Shown: positions 39,993-48,598 of the stretch, one piece after another | Layout: every line of letters starts with the position of its first letter | Numbering within the stretch: position 1 is the first letter of the stretch | NCBI RefSeq assembly: GCF_000175935.2 | Contig: NC_014837.1 | Location: forward strand, 2,976,001 to 3,040,000 | Reading direction: 5' to 3' | Length of the DNA: 64,000 nt | From: Pantoea sp. At-9b | GTDB lineage: Bacteria; Pseudomonadota; Gammaproteobacteria; Enterobacterales; Enterobacteriaceae | The notes under the pieces: generated by a model | What the model was told of the DNA's origin: nothing | Databases searched by the model: none | The model's input: only the letters and a program-made list of their open reading frames with translations | Position numbers and translations under genes: made by a program

Positions 39993-41261
39993 ATGAGCCA
40001 AAATCCCGTTTTGGACCCTCCAGCACAGTCGGCGCTCAGCGCCAACGAACCGACACTGCGCCAGCGCCTGCAACGCAGTGAGTTTGCCAAAACCCGGCGT
40101 TCGCTGCTGCTGATTGCGCCGTTGCTGGTGTTCGTGGTGGTCTGCTTCCTCTTCCCGATTGGCTCGATCCTCAGCCAAAGCATCAATAACCCAGAGCTGC
40201 CTGAAGCGCTGCCGCAAACCAGCAAAGCCTTGCAGGCATGGTCGGGGGAAACGCTGCCGGATGAACATCTTTACGCCCTGCTGGCGAAAGAGTTAATCGC
40301 CGCTCGCGATCAGGGACAAATCGCCAGTGTGGCGAAGCGTCTCAGCTACGAAGATGCCAGCTATCGTCGTCTGATCCTCGCGGTCCCCCGCCAGGCACCG
40401 GCCAATGGTGTTGACGTGAAAAACACCCTGATTGCCAAACAGCCACAGTGGGGAGAGATCACCACCTGGCGCACCCTGCAACGCGCCGCCAGGCCCCTGA
40501 CCAGCCTTTACCTGCTGTCAGCCTTTGACCGTAAAGTCGATGCCCAAACCGGCGCAATCGTCAGCCAACCCGCTGACCAGGCGCTGTACGTCAATGTGCT
40601 GCTGCGTACCTTATGGATGGCAACCGTCGTGACCCTGCTGTGTGTGGGCATCGGGTATCCGCTGGCCTACTGGCTGGCGAAGCAGCCGTCAGGTCGCGCT
40701 AACCTGCTGATGATTCTGGTGCTGCTGCCGTTCTGGACGTCGTTAATTGTGCGCACCGCCAGCTGGATTGTGTTGCTGCAATCGGGCGGGTTGATCAACC
40801 GCGCGCTCATGGGGATTGGTCTGATCGATCATCCACTGACGCTGGTATTTAACCGCCTCGGCGTCTATATCTCGATGACCCATATCCTGCTGCCGTTTAT
40901 CGTGCTGCCGCTGTACGCGGTAATGAAAGGTATTTCGCCGAGTTACATGCGCGCCGCGATCTCGCTGGGTGCGCACCCGTTCCTCGCCTTCTGGCGTGTC
41001 TATGTGCCGCAAACCTTCGCGGGCATCACCGCCGGTGCGTTGCTGGTGTTTATGATGGCGATTGGCTATTACGTTACCCCGGCGCTGCTTGGCGGCCCTG
41101 ACGACCAGATGGTCAGCTACTTCGTTGCCTTCTTTACCAACAGCACCATGAACTGGGGCATGGCCGCGGCACTGGGCAGCCAGTTGTTGATCATCGTGAT
41201 GCTGCTGTACATCGTCTATGTTCGTGTTACCCGTACCCCCGCCGAAGCGGCGGCGCGTTAA
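39993..41261 (+). CDS. ABC transporter permease with large periplasmic insert (PotB/YdcU-like)
   Basis: A 422-residue inner-membrane permease. TM1 spans 37-57, then about 135 residues (60-196) form a soluble, helical, presumably periplasmic segment before the remaining five helices. The EAA cytoplasmic loop is MRAAISLGAHPFLAFWRVYVPQ near residue 325. PotB-type permeases are about 275-315 residues; the longer form with an insert between TM1 and TM2 is known from putrescine/polyamine systems of other Proteobacteria. AAGGAG precedes the ATG. The second permease starts 12 bases after its stop. Confidence 0.87.
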   Translation: MSQNPVLDPPAQSALSANEPTLRQRLQRSEFAKTRRSLLLIAPLLVFVVVCFLFPIGSILSQSINNPELPEALPQTSKALQAWSGETLPDEHLYALLAKELIAARDQGQIASVAKRLSYEDASYRRLILAVPRQAPANGVDVKNTLIAKQPQWGEITTWRTLQRAARPLTSLYLLSAFDRKVDAQTGAIVSQPADQALYVNVLLRTLWMATVVTLLCVGIGYPLAYWLAKQPSGRANLLMILVLLPFWTSLIVRTASWIVLLQSGGLINRALMGIGLIDHPLTLVFNRLGVYISMTHILLPFIVLPLYAVMKGISPSYMRAAISLGAHPFLAFWRVYVPQTFAGITAGALLVFMMAIGYYVTPALLGGPDDQMVSYFVAFFTNSTMNWGMAAALGSQLLIIVMLLYIVYVRVTRTPAEAAAR

Positions 41262-41273
41262 GGAGTGGTGAAG

Positions 41274-42101
41274 ATGAAACAACAAGGTTCTACCCTGCTG
41301 CGCCTGTGGGGCGCGTTCTTCAACTTCTATGGCGCAGCGGTACTGCTGTTTTTAATTCTGCCGATTCTGGTGATCGTGCCGCTGTCGTTTAATGCCAGCT
41401 CGTTCCTCAGCTATCCGCTGAGCGGCTTTTCCCTGCGCTGGTATCAAACCTTCTTCCATTCCCAGGAGTGGCTGGGGGCGCTGGGCAACAGTTTACTGAT
41501 TGCGCCACTGGCGACGCTGCTGGCCACCATCCTCGGCGTGCTGGCGTCGATGGGACTGGTGCGTGGCGAGTTTCGCGGTAAAGGCATCGTGATGGCGATC
41601 ATCATTTCGCCAATGGTGGCACCGGTGGTGATCATCGCGGTGGGGATGTTTTTCTTCTTTGCCCGGCTGTCGTTGCTGAATAGCTATTTCGGCCTGGTAC
41701 TGGCCCATACCTTGCTCGGCGTACCCTTTGTGGTGATTACCGTGGTGGCCGTGCTGAAAAGCTATGACACCAACCTGTCGCGTGCCGCCGCCAGCCTCGG
41801 TGCCTCTCCGCTGCTGACGTTTCGCAAAATCACCCTGCCGCTGATTGCGCCGGGGGTATTTTCTGGCGCGCTATTTGCCTTTGCCGCCTCATTCGATGAA
41901 GTGGTGGTGACGCTGTTCCTCGCCAGTCCGAGCCAGCGCACGTTGCCCATCCAGATGTTTGCCGGGATTCGTGAAAACCTCGACCCGACCATTGCCGCAG
42001 CGGCCTCGCTGATGATTGGGGCATCGCTGATATTGTTGATTGTGATGGAGATCCTACGGCGTCGCGGTGAGCGCATGCGTCAGTCGCATCCGGCCCATTA
42101 A
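41274..42101 (+). CDS. ABC transporter permease (PotC/YdcV-like)
   Basis: A 275-residue permease of the PotC/YdcV group with six helices. Conserved marks are FLILPILVIVPLSFNASSFLSYPLSGFSLRWYQTFF at the N-terminus and the EAA loop SRAAASLGASPLLTFRKITLPLIAPGVFSGALFAF near residues 170-205. GTG codons at 41265 and 41268 are in frame, but the ATG at 41274 has AGGAG eight bases before it and is chosen. It is the last gene of the binding-protein/permease operon, followed by a strong terminator. It probably dimerises with the upstream insert-containing permease. Confidence 0.9.
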   Translation: MKQQGSTLLRLWGAFFNFYGAAVLLFLILPILVIVPLSFNASSFLSYPLSGFSLRWYQTFFHSQEWLGALGNSLLIAPLATLLATILGVLASMGLVRGEFRGKGIVMAIIISPMVAPVVIIAVGMFFFFARLSLLNSYFGLVLAHTLLGVPFVVITVVAVLKSYDTNLSRAAASLGASPLLTFRKITLPLIAPGVFSGALFAFAASFDEVVVTLFLASPSQRTLPIQMFAGIRENLDPTIAAAASLMIGASLILLIVMEILRRRGERMRQSHPAH

Positions 42102-42105
42102 GACC

Positions 42106-42133
42106 AAAGGCGCCAAACTGGCGCCTTTGTTTT
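42106..42133 (+). terminator. Terminator of the polyamine/GABA transporter operon
   Basis: AAAGGCGCCA/TGGCGCCTTT, a perfect 10-bp stem with loop AAC, is followed by GTTTT. It overlaps the end of the convergent yfcD. Confidence 0.88.
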
Positions 42134-42650
42134 AGTTATCGCTGTTACGACTTAACCATAGCGACAGGGCTTTCAGTGAATCATCGGTGAACTCATCACA
42201 CCGCGCGGTGATCTCTTCCGGCGTCATCCAGAACACCTCATCCACTTCCTCCTCTTGCATCGCAAAAGGACCGTGTGAAACGCAACTGAACAAACCGCCC
42301 CAGACGCGGCAATGTTCATCTTCGAAGTAGAATTTACCGTGTTCGGCAAACGGCACGGCGGCGATACCCAGTTCTTCTTCCGCTTCGCGCCGCGCCGATT
42401 CCAGCATATCTTCACCGGTCTGCACCACGCCACCGGCGGTCGCATCAAGCTTGCCTGGCATGAAGTCTTTGATTTCGGTCCGACGTTGCACCAGAATTTT
42501 TCCCATGCCGTCGTGCACCACGATATAGGTGGCGCGATGACGCAAGCACTGCGCACGCATCTGTGCGCGGCTGGCCTGCGCAATCACTTCATTCTCTTCG
42601 TTAACGATATCTACCCATTCGATACCGTCAGCTGCAGGTTGATCCACCAT
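42132..42650 (-). CDS. yfcD: Nudix hydrolase YfcD
   Basis: A 172-residue Nudix-fold protein closely matching E. coli YfcD (180 residues; the C-terminal tail is shorter here). The Nudix box is intact: [24 protein letters not shown] at about 73-96, with the REAEEEL catalytic core. The N-terminal part ([34 protein letters not shown]) resembles isopentenyl-diphosphate isomerase-like Nudix enzymes. The substrate is not established. It is convergent with the transporter operon and shares the terminator region. Confidence 0.94.
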   Translation of the reverse strand: MVDQPAADGIEWVDIVNEENEVIAQASRAQMRAQCLRHRATYIVVHDGMGKILVQRRTEIKDFMPGKLDATAGGVVQTGEDMLESARREAEEELGIAAVPFAEHGKFYFEDEHCRVWGGLFSCVSHGPFAMQEEEVDEVFWMTPEEITARCDEFTDDSLKALSLWLSRNSDN

Positions 42651-42760
42651 CCGTAACCCTTTTCTGTTTAGGCGTGCCGGGCACGCGCCTGTTACTGTTC
42701 TTTATTAGAGTGAGCGGTAAGGTAAAGGGTTCTTTTCCCTATCGCAAGACCTCTTCGTGC

Positions 42761-43432
<672 letters not shown>

Positions 43433-43605
43433 TCATGTTTACCGATTTTTAGTGCGTTAGGCAATGCCAGACAGGCCGGTTGTTGATGGGGTAAGACCAG
43501 TGGAGGCTGAGGTTTTTTCATCGTAAGCGTCGGCGCGGTCACGCCAGCTATACGCTTCTCTTCTATGCTGAAACTGAGCACAGAACAAGCACAAGGAGGC
43601 TCAAC

Positions 43606-44499
43606 ATGCATCTGCTTATTACCGGCGGCACCGGTTTAATTGGTCGCCATCTGATCCCGCGGCTATTGCAACTGGGTCAGCAGGTGAGCGTGGTGACGCG
43701 CGATGTCGCCGCCGCACGCGAAAAACTGGACCCGCGCGTGGCTTGCTGGTCTGGTCTGGCGCAGCAGCAAGATTTAAATGGGGTGGATGGCGTGATTAAC
43801 CTTGCCGGTGAACCGATCGCCGACAAACGCTGGACCGCCGAACAAAAACAGCGGCTGTGTGAAAGCCGCTGGCAGATCACCGAACGCATCGTATCGCTGA
43901 TCAATGCCAGCAGCCAACCGCCAAAATTTTTGATCTCTGGTTCAGCCACTGGATTCTACGGGGATACCGGCGATCTGGTGTTGACGGAGGACGATCCGGG
44001 TCACGAAGAGTTTACCCATATGCTGTGCGCACGCTGGGAGCAATTAGCGCTGGCGGCACAGAGCGAACGCACGCGGGTGTGCCTGCTGCGGACCGGCGTG
44101 GTACTGGCGAAGGAAGGCGGGGCATTACCGAAGATGAAACTGCCGTTCAAACTCGGCGTTGGTGGCCCGATTGGCAGCGGTAAACAGTACCTGCCGTGGA
44201 TTCATATTGATGATTTGGTCAATGCTATCTGGTGGCTGATTGATAATCCGCTGGAGGGACCATTTAACCTGGTCTCCCCCTATGCAGTGCGTAACGAGCA
44301 GTTTGCTGCCACTCTGGGGCATGTGATGCACCGCCCCGCCTTTATGCGCACCCCGGCCAGCGCCATTAAGCTGATGATGGGTGAGTCCGCGGTTTTGGTA
44401 CTGGGTGGTCAGCATGTGTTGCCGAAACGGCTGGAGGAGTCAGGATTTGGCTTCCGCTGGTATGACTTGCAGGAGGCATTACAGGATACCGCCGCATAA
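43606..44499 (+). CDS. yfcH: TIGR01777-family NAD(P)-binding epimerase-like protein YfcH
   Basis: A 297-residue atypical short-chain dehydrogenase (SDR39U1/DUF1731), the same length as E. coli YfcH. The Rossmann motif [17 protein letters not shown] is at residues 5-21, [16 protein letters not shown] near 63, [14 protein letters not shown] near 108, and a C-terminal DUF1731 segment ([21 protein letters not shown]). The function is unknown; the human relative is SDR39U1. AAGGAGG lies ahead of the ATG. An inverted pair of REP-like repeats starts 15 bases after the stop. Confidence 0.94.
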   Translation: MHLLITGGTGLIGRHLIPRLLQLGQQVSVVTRDVAAAREKLDPRVACWSGLAQQQDLNGVDGVINLAGEPIADKRWTAEQKQRLCESRWQITERIVSLINASSQPPKFLISGSATGFYGDTGDLVLTEDDPGHEEFTHMLCARWEQLALAAQSERTRVCLLRTGVVLAKEGGALPKMKLPFKLGVGGPIGSGKQYLPWIHIDDLVNAIWWLIDNPLEGPFNLVSPYAVRNEQFAATLGHVMHRPAFMRTPASAIKLMMGESAVLVLGGQHVLPKRLEESGFGFRWYDLQEALQDTAA

Positions 44500-44514
44500 A
44501 CGGAGAACCTGATC

Positions 44515-44536
44515 GTAGCGGCGCGATTTATCGCGC
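44515..44536 (+). repeat. REP-like palindromic repeat, copy 4a
   Basis: Forward 22-base unit, an exact match to copies 1a, 2b and 3, between convergent yfcH and hisP. Confidence 0.85.
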
Positions 44537-44564
44537 AATTCCGGGCGCGCTGCCGGTAAAATCT

Positions 44565-44586
44565 GCGCGATAAATCGCGCCGCTAC
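44565..44586 (-). repeat. REP-like palindromic repeat, copy 4b (inverted)
   Basis: Inverted unit identical to copy 2a. With 4a it forms a head-to-head pair 28 bases apart, like copies 1a/1b, and it likely terminates both yfcH and hisP transcription. Confidence 0.85.
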
Positions 44587-44596
44587 GCGGGATCGG

Positions 44597-45370
44597 TTAT
44601 TTCAATGAACCTTTCAGGAACTGTTGCAGGCGCGGGCTTTTGGGGTTGTTGAACAGCTCATTCGGCGCACCCTGCTCCTCAATTTTCCCCTGATGCAGGA
44701 AAATCACATGGCTGGAAACGTGACGGGCAAACTCCATCTCGTGCGTCACCACCACCATGGTTTTCCCCTCTTCGGCCAGCTTCTGCATGATGCGCAGCAC
44801 TTCACCCACCAGCTCCGGGTCGAGGGCGGAGGTCGGTTCGTCGAACAACAACACTTCCGGCTCCATCGCCAGCGCACGGGCAATAGAGACACGCTGCTGC
44901 TGACCACCGGAGAGATGCACCGGATATTTGGCACGGGCGCGTTCATCAATCCCGACTTTGTCGAGATACTTGATGGCACGTTCACGCGCTTCTGCTTTGC
45001 TCAGTCCCAATACCTGAATCGGTGCTTCCATGACGTTTTCCAACACCGTCATATGGCTCCACAGGTTGAAGTGCTGGAACACCATCGTCAGGCGGGTACG
45101 CAAGGAACGCAGTTGTTCTTTGTTGGATACCTTTAACTGACCGTCAGTGTCGCGCACCAGGTTGATCTGCTCATTATTGACCGCGATGGTGCCTTCACTC
45201 GGTTTTTCGAGGAAGTTAATGCAGCGCAGAAAGGTACTTTTCCCGGAACCTGAGGAGCCAATGATACTGATAACGTCACCGGCATCTGCCTGTAATGACA
45301 CGCCTTTCAGGACTTCATGTTCACCGTAACGCTTGTGCAGTTCGGTAACGCTTAATTTATTTTCAGCCAT
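44597..45370 (-). CDS. hisP: Histidine/lysine-arginine-ornithine ABC transporter ATP-binding protein
   Basis: A 257-residue ABC ATPase nearly identical in layout to E. coli and Salmonella HisP. Walker A is [11 protein letters not shown] near 39-49, Q-loop [13 protein letters not shown], signature [17 protein letters not shown] near 153, Walker [16 protein letters not shown] near 173, and the switch histidine in [11 protein letters not shown] near 211. A TTG at 45382 is in frame, but the ATG at 45370 ([16 protein letters not shown]) fits the family and lies 8 bases after the hisM stop. It is the last gene of the operon. Confidence 0.97.
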   Translation of the reverse strand: MAENKLSVTELHKRYGEHEVLKGVSLQADAGDVISIIGSSGSGKSTFLRCINFLEKPSEGTIAVNNEQINLVRDTDGQLKVSNKEQLRSLRTRLTMVFQHFNLWSHMTVLENVMEAPIQVLGLSKAEARERAIKYLDKVGIDERARAKYPVHLSGGQQQRVSIARALAMEPEVLLFDEPTSALDPELVGEVLRIMQKLAEEGKTMVVVTHEMEFARHVSSHVIFLHQGKIEEQGAPNELFNNPKSPRLQQFLKGSLK

Positions 45371-45378
45371 AGTGATAC

Positions 45379-46095
45379 TCAATGCGACGAAGAGGGTTTC
45401 ACGTGCGCCAGCCAGCGGCGCTCCGCCATACGGAACACGCTAATCAGCACGTAAGAGATAATCAGGTACAACACCGCAGCAATGCCGAACGCGACAAACG
45501 GCTGATAGGTCGCCGAGTTGATATCGCGCGCAATTTTCAGCAGGTCTGGCACCGTGGCGGTAAACGCCAGCGCGGTGGAGTGCAGCATCAGGATCACTTC
45601 ATTGCTATAGGCAGGCAGCGCAGTGCGCAGCGCCGACGGCAGAATGATGCAACGATACAATTTAAAGGTGGAGAAACCATAAGCGCGGGCCGCTTCAATT
45701 TCCCCGTGCGGCACCGCACGAATCGCGCCCGCAAAGATTTCGGTGGTGTAAGCACAGGTATTGAGGGTAAACGCCAGCAAAGTACAGTTGAGGCCGCTGC
45801 GGAAAAAGGCGTTGAGCAATTCAGACCCTTTCACCACTTCCAGCGTATACATACCCGAGTAGAACACCAACAGTTGCACATACAGCGGCGTGCCACGGAA
45901 GACGTAAGTAAATAACCACACCGGGGTGGAAACAAAACGGTTGGGCGACACGCGAGCAATCGCCAGCAACACCGCCAGACAGCCGCCAATCGCCACTGAA
46001 ATAATCAACAGCCACAGGGTGATGGCGACACCGGTAAAACGGTAACCATCGGTCCAGAGCAGGGATTTCCAATACTCGTGAATAATATCGATCAT
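45379..46095 (-). CDS. hisM: Histidine ABC transporter permease HisM
   Basis: A 238-residue inner-membrane permease, the same length as in E. coli, with about five helices. The EAA-type loop is [36 protein letters not shown] near 130-165, which docks on HisP. It pairs with HisQ to form the histidine-permease channel. The start overlaps the hisQ stop by 4 bases. Confidence 0.97.
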   Translation of the reverse strand: MIDIIHEYWKSLLWTDGYRFTGVAITLWLLIISVAIGGCLAVLLAIARVSPNRFVSTPVWLFTYVFRGTPLYVQLLVFYSGMYTLEVVKGSELLNAFFRSGLNCTLLAFTLNTCAYTTEIFAGAIRAVPHGEIEAARAYGFSTFKLYRCIILPSALRTALPAYSNEVILMLHSTALAFTATVPDLLKIARDINSATYQPFVAFGIAAVLYLIISYVLISVFRMAERRWLAHVKPSSSH

Positions 46096-46778
46096 AGCTC
46101 TGCCCTTTTCACACCTACCGAGTAGCGGCGTTCAAGCCACCACAACACGCCGTTCGACAGCGTGGTAAACACCAGATAAATCACCCCGGCGACAATCGCG
46201 AAGTAAAACGGCTGCCAGGTACTTTTCCCGGCCAACTGGGTGGCTTTTACCACATCTTCCAGGCCGAGCAACGACACCAACGCCGTCGCTTTCAGGATTA
46301 CCTGCCAGTTGTTACCGATGCCCGGCAGGGCAAAACGCATCATCGCCGGGAACAGAATGCGGCGGAAGGTTTGCGAACCGGTAAAACCGAAAGCGGTGGC
46401 TGCCTCAATCTGCCCTTTCGGCACCGCAAGGAACGCGCCACGGAAGGTTTCAGTAAAGTAAGCACCGTAGATAAAGCCCAGCGTGATAATACCGGCCACC
46501 ATCGGGTCGATATCAAATTGCGCCACGCCCAGCGCATCCGTCAGGGCATTCAGGGCGATCTGCAGACCGTAGAAAATCAGCAGCATCAGCACCAGGTCCG
46601 GCACGCCACGGATCAACGTGGTGTAGCCTTCGAACAGCATCGCCAGTGGGCGACTGCGGGAAAGTTTGGCGCCAGCGCCAATTAAACCGAGCACAACGGC
46701 CAGCACCACTGAACTGAGCGCCAGTTCCAGCGTGACCAGGGTGCCTTTCAAAATGACGTCAGAATAGCCATACAGCAT
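46092..46778 (-). CDS. hisQ: Histidine ABC transporter permease HisQ
   Basis: A 228-residue inner-membrane permease homologous to E. coli HisQ. Its HisP-docking loop is GQIEAATAFGFTGSQTFRRILFPAMMRFALPGIGNNWQ near 123-160. HisQ and HisM are paralogues of the HEQRo family. It is translated with hisM through a 4-base overlap. A structured 73-base spacer separates it from hisJ. Confidence 0.97.
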   Translation of the reverse strand: MLYGYSDVILKGTLVTLELALSSVVLAVVLGLIGAGAKLSRSRPLAMLFEGYTTLIRGVPDLVLMLLIFYGLQIALNALTDALGVAQFDIDPMVAGIITLGFIYGAYFTETFRGAFLAVPKGQIEAATAFGFTGSQTFRRILFPAMMRFALPGIGNNWQVILKATALVSLLGLEDVVKATQLAGKSTWQPFYFAIVAGVIYLVFTTLSNGVLWWLERRYSVGVKRAEL

Positions 46779-46786
46779 GGAATAGA

Positions 46787-46848
46787 TCCTGTCGTGGGGA
46801 AGTTAACGAAGCACTGCCCGCCTTACGCGGGCAGCCTTTTAGACAGGA
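46787..46848 (-). other. hisJ-hisQ intercistronic nested hairpin
   Basis: The inner stem CTGCCCGC/GCGGGCAG (46814-46834, 8 bp) is nested in an outer stem TCCTGTC/GACAGGA (46787-46793 and 46842-46848). It occupies the position where Salmonella has its well-known hisJ-hisQ REP element. It likely stabilises hisJ mRNA and lowers permease expression. Confidence 0.6.
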
Positions 46849-46851
46849 CGA

Positions 46852-47634
46852 TTAGTCACCGTACACATTAAAATCAAAATATTTCTTCGCAATCTTGTCG
46901 TAAGTACCGTCTTTGCGCATCGCATCGAAGGCTTTGTCGATAGCCGCTTTCAGGTCCGCATCATCTTTACGCAGGCCCATACCGGTACCGACGCCAAAGA
47001 TTTTATCATCTTTCACTGCCGGGCCAGCAAAGGCGTAGTTTTTACCTACCGGCTGCTTCAGGAAGCCTTCACTTGCCTGCACTTCATCCTGGAACGCGGC
47101 ATCGATACGGCCCGCATTCAGGTCCTGATAGACCAGGTCCTGGTTAGCGTATGGCGTAACCGTCACACCCTTCGGACGCCAGTATTCGTTAGCGTAGGTT
47201 TCCTGCGTGGTGCCCTGTAACAAACCAATGTTTTTGCCCTTCAGTGACTCAATGGTCGGCTGAATGGTCGAGCCTTTCGGCGCAACCAGACGGGCGTTGG
47301 CAGCGTAGAGTTTCTCAGAGAAAGCAATCTCTTCCTGACGCTTCTCAGTAATGGAGAGGGAAGAGATGATGGCATCGATCTTCTTCGCTTTCAGCGAGGG
47401 GATCAGTGCATCGAAATCGCTTTCCACATAGGTACATTTAGTTTTGATGCGCTTACAGATTTCGTTAGCCAAATCAATATCAAAACCCACTAACTGTCCT
47501 TGCGCGTTTTTGGATTCAAACGGCGGGTAAGTCGGGTCAGTCCCGATGCGTAGCGTATGCGGTACCGCCGCGAACACGCTCGCGGCGCTGGACATGGCCA
47601 GCATCAGAGAAAGAGCCAGAACTCGCTTTTTCAT
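46852..47634 (-). CDS. hisJ: Periplasmic histidine/lysine-arginine-ornithine-binding protein
   Basis: A 260-residue cluster-3 solute-binding protein with signal peptide [22 protein letters not shown]. Ligand-pocket and family marks are [74 protein letters not shown] and [17 protein letters not shown]. The paired cysteines in CKRIKTKC match the conserved disulfide. E. coli has tandem argT and hisJ; only one receptor is here, and it cannot be assigned to histidine or LAO by eye. It is preceded by a sigma-54-type promoter and an NtrC-type site. Confidence 0.92.
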   Translation of the reverse strand: MKKRVLALSLMLAMSSAASVFAAVPHTLRIGTDPTYPPFESKNAQGQLVGFDIDLANEICKRIKTKCTYVESDFDALIPSLKAKKIDAIISSLSITEKRQEEIAFSEKLYAANARLVAPKGSTIQPTIESLKGKNIGLLQGTTQETYANEYWRPKGVTVTPYANQDLVYQDLNAGRIDAAFQDEVQASEGFLKQPVGKNYAFAGPAVKDDKIFGVGTGMGLRKDDADLKAAIDKAFDAMRKDGTYDKIAKKYFDFNVYGD

Positions 47635-47697
47635 AGGTAACCCTCAAGTGAAGTGCTTTTTGTTATGTGCTGCGTGATGTGTTTGCGCTGATTAATG

Positions 47698-47713
47698 TGC
47701 ATGTTTCATGCCA
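47698..47713 (-). promoter_or_regulatory. Sigma-54 promoter of hisJQMP
   Basis: The minus strand reads TGGCATGAAACATGCA. GG and GC are separated by exactly 10 bases and agree with TGGCACG-N4-TTGCA at all but two defined positions. Its -12 GC lies about 65 bases before the hisJ ATG. The argT promoter of Salmonella is likewise nitrogen-regulated. Confidence 0.75.
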
Positions 47714-47881
47714 GTTATGCAAATTGGCGAAACCCTGTACAGGCGCACTAAATACTGCGTCCACCAGGGGCGCAAGCACTTAGTTTGTGAGGGAAATATA
47801 ACAGCGAAGTGAGCAGGAAAAAGCGACATTGTTAACTTTTGGTGCATGAAATGCACGAAGAGTGATCGCGCGCGATATTTT

Positions 47882-47896
47882 GCACCACTTTTGTGC
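47882..47896 (-). promoter_or_regulatory. NtrC-type enhancer site upstream of hisJ
   Basis: GCAC-N7-GTGC matches the NtrC dyad exactly and lies about 180 bases upstream of the sigma-54 promoter, a usual enhancer distance. A further TGCACC half site follows at 47902-47907. Confidence 0.55.
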
Positions 47897-47909
47897 GTGA
47901 CTGCACCAT

Positions 47910-48479
47910 TTAAGCGCCTTGCCAGCGGGTAAACAGATCCTGCGGTAACTCAATATCGAACTGATCCAGCACGCGATTGACCGTTTGATCTACCAGTTCC
48001 CCGATAGTTTGCGGACGATGATAAAACGCCGGAACCGGAGGCATGATTACCGCACCCAGTTCTGCGGCGGTGGTCATCATCCGCAAATGCCCGACATGCA
48101 ACGGTGTTTCGCGCACACACAGCACCAGTTTGCGCTGTTCTTTCAATACCACATCGGCAGCACGCGTCAGCAGACTGTCGCTGTAGCTGTGCACAATGCC
48201 GGACAGGGTTTTCATCGAACATGGCAAAATTGCCATGCCAAGGGTCTTGAACGAACCCGAGGAGATGCTGGCCGCAATATCGCGTACATCATGCACCACA
48301 TTAGCCAGCGCCTGCACATCGCGCAGATTGAAATCGGTTTCCAGCGCCAGTGTCTGACGCGCGGCCTGGCTCATCACTAAATGGGTTTCCACTTCCGCCA
48401 GCGGTTGCAGCACTTGTAGCAGGCGCACGCCGTAAACAGCGCCGCTGGCACCGGAAATACCAATGATGAGTCGTTTCAT
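47910..48479 (-). CDS. ubiX: Flavin prenyltransferase UbiX
   Basis: A 189-residue flavoprotein of the UbiX/Pad1 family, equal in length to E. coli UbiX. It makes prenylated FMN for the UbiD decarboxylase in ubiquinone synthesis. Conserved marks are IIGISGASGAVYGVRLL at the N-terminus, ASISSGSFKTLGMAILPCSMKTLSGIVHSYSD, VLCVRETPLHVGHLRMM and MPPVPAFYHRP. The frame extends to 48512, but MKRLIIGISG at 48479 is the family start. In E. coli it directly follows purF; here the inverse autotransporter lies between them. Confidence 0.97.
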   Translation of the reverse strand: MKRLIIGISGASGAVYGVRLLQVLQPLAEVETHLVMSQAARQTLALETDFNLRDVQALANVVHDVRDIAASISSGSFKTLGMAILPCSMKTLSGIVHSYSDSLLTRAADVVLKEQRKLVLCVRETPLHVGHLRMMTTAAELGAVIMPPVPAFYHRPQTIGELVDQTVNRVLDQFDIELPQDLFTRWQGA

Positions 48480-48530
48480 AATGATCTTGCTATGCAGGTA
48501 AAAGCTAATCATAACCCGCAGCAGGAAAAG

Positions 48531-48566
48531 AAAACAAAAAAAGGTAATCGCCGGAGCGATTACCTT
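48531..48566 (-). terminator. Terminator of the inverse autotransporter gene
   Basis: On the minus strand AAGGTAATCGC/GCGATTACCTT (11-bp stem, loop TCCG) is followed by TTTTTGTTTT. It lies between the autotransporter stop and ubiX, so ubiX needs its own promoter or read-through. Confidence 0.92.
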
Positions 48567-48598
48567 GCAGGATAAGGCATTGTTACTGCCTAAAATGA

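Noticed and set aside
47841..47856. Second sigma-54-like sequence on the plus strand (TGGTGCATGAAATGCA)
   Set aside because: It points away from hisJ into the 3' end of ubiX, with no gene to serve; it is more likely part of an activator-binding dyad.
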